Program-made: the position numbers and the translations under genes
Notes under the pieces: generated by a model
The model's input: the letters and a program-made list of their open reading frames with translations, nothing else
Database searches by the model: none
Told to the model about the DNA's origin: nothing
Assembly (NCBI RefSeq): GCF_013283365.1
Contig: NZ_WBYM01000003.1
Location: forward strand, 124,001-188,000
Reading direction: 5' to 3'
Length of the DNA: 64,000 bases
Source: Marinobacterium sp. xm-d-530
GTDB taxonomy: Bacteria > Pseudomonadota > Gammaproteobacteria > Pseudomonadales > Balneatricaceae
In this document: positions 63,718 through 64,000 of the stretch, in pieces
Layout: every line of letters begins with the position of its first letter
Numbering within the stretch: the first letter of the stretch is position 1

Positions 63718-64000
63718 TTACCCTTTTAAACGTCGTGCAAAACGTTTCTCAATAGCGGTGATCATAGCGCCCGCAACATCCTTACCGGAAGCCCCCTCAA
63801 TACCCTCTAAACCTGGGGATGAGTTAACCTCCAATAGAAGAGGGCCTTTGCGAGAACGGATGATATCAACACCCGCCACCTTCAGACCTAGGGTTTTAGC
63901 CGCTTTAATCGCTAGCTTGCGCTCTTCTGCTGAAATGCGAACCGAAGAGGCCGAACCGCCTTGGTGTATGTTTGCACGGAACTCGCCTGGTGCCGCAGTA
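63718..64000 (-). CDS. rimK: RimK-type alpha-L-glutamate ligase, 3' end only
   Basis: About 93 codons from the window edge to the TAA at 63720-63718, translated by hand. [13 protein letters not shown] near the start of the visible part and [19 protein letters not shown] match the ATP-grasp C-terminus of RimK, which adds glutamates to ribosomal protein S6. The 5' two-thirds lies beyond the window. It ends 26 bp before the GH3 start, same strand. Confidence 0.88.
   Translation of the reverse strand, partial: TAAPGEFRANIHQGGSASSVRISAEERKLAIKAAKTLGLKVAGVDIIRSRKGPLLLEVNSSPGLEGIEGASGKDVAGAMITAIEKRFARRLKG

Noticed and set aside
1-64000. CRISPR array, tRNA/rRNA genes, insertion sequence or prophage
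   Set aside because: No regularly spaced repeats, cloverleaf-like or rRNA-like stretches, transposase or integrase frames were seen; absence judged by eye only.

Overview
The window looks like a chromosome segment of a marine, aerobic to microaerobic gammaproteobacterium of the Oceanospirillales/Pseudomonadales kind. This is inferred from moderate GC, the rph-crc-pyrE neighbourhood known from pseudomonads, a LiuR-type MerR regulator over a liu operon, E. coli-type cydABX plus cydDC, and gene-by-gene similarity. No rRNA, tRNA, insertion sequence, prophage or CRISPR array was seen.

Layout. (1) 1-38 kb is a branched-chain amino acid and short acyl-CoA catabolic island. On the minus strand lie acetoacetyl-CoA synthetase (cut by the window edge), a MaoC protein, an SDR and a thiolase, preceded by a liv-type ABC importer (livM, livH, binding protein, livF, livG). 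livG is frameshifted by a third copy of an 8-bp tandem repeat. On the plus strand come liuR and liuABCDE (isovaleryl-CoA to acetoacetate), an AhpD-like protein, an acyl-CoA ligase and a methyltransferase/PAS kinase/FixJ-type regulator trio. A minus-strand set (thioesterase, acyl-CoA ligase, racemase-like CaiB protein, acyl-CoA dehydrogenase, GFA protein, AraC regulator) precedes a plus-strand valine set: mmsA, acyl-CoA dehydrogenase, enoyl-CoA hydratase, 3-hydroxyisobutyryl-CoA hydrolase, mmsB, prpE. Two identical palindromes, one before liuR and one before the thiolase, are probable LiuR operators that join leucine breakdown to acetoacetate activation and thiolysis. (2) 38-45.6 kb is housekeeping: yicC, rph, two HupE/UreJ-like genes, crc, pyrE and modABC. 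(3) 45.7-52 kb is a canonical cytochrome bd locus: cydABX (cydX is 34 residues) and cydDC, followed by a CobW-type metallochaperone gene. (4) 53-60.6 kb is the most unusual part. A divergent polytopic membrane protein faces a seven-gene operon: a CydA-superfamily membrane protein fused to a C-terminal cytochrome c domain, a second CydA-like membrane subunit, a monoheme cytochrome c, a Tat-exported FccB-like flavoprotein, a diheme cytochrome c, an FNR-like regulator with four cysteines, and a cytoplasmic rhodanese. A periplasmic rhodanese gene converges on it. (5) 60.7-64 kb ends with a cytosolic GH3 glycosidase and the 3' end of rimK.

Working together: the first 38 kb turns leucine, valine and related branched acids into acetyl-CoA and propionyl-CoA. 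The respiratory block offers a normal quinol bd oxidase beside what I infer to be a sulfide- (or reduced-sulfur-) fed chain: flavocytochrome c dehydrogenase to cytochrome c to a bd-like complex carrying its own heme c. That chain is the best candidate for a poorly described system here.
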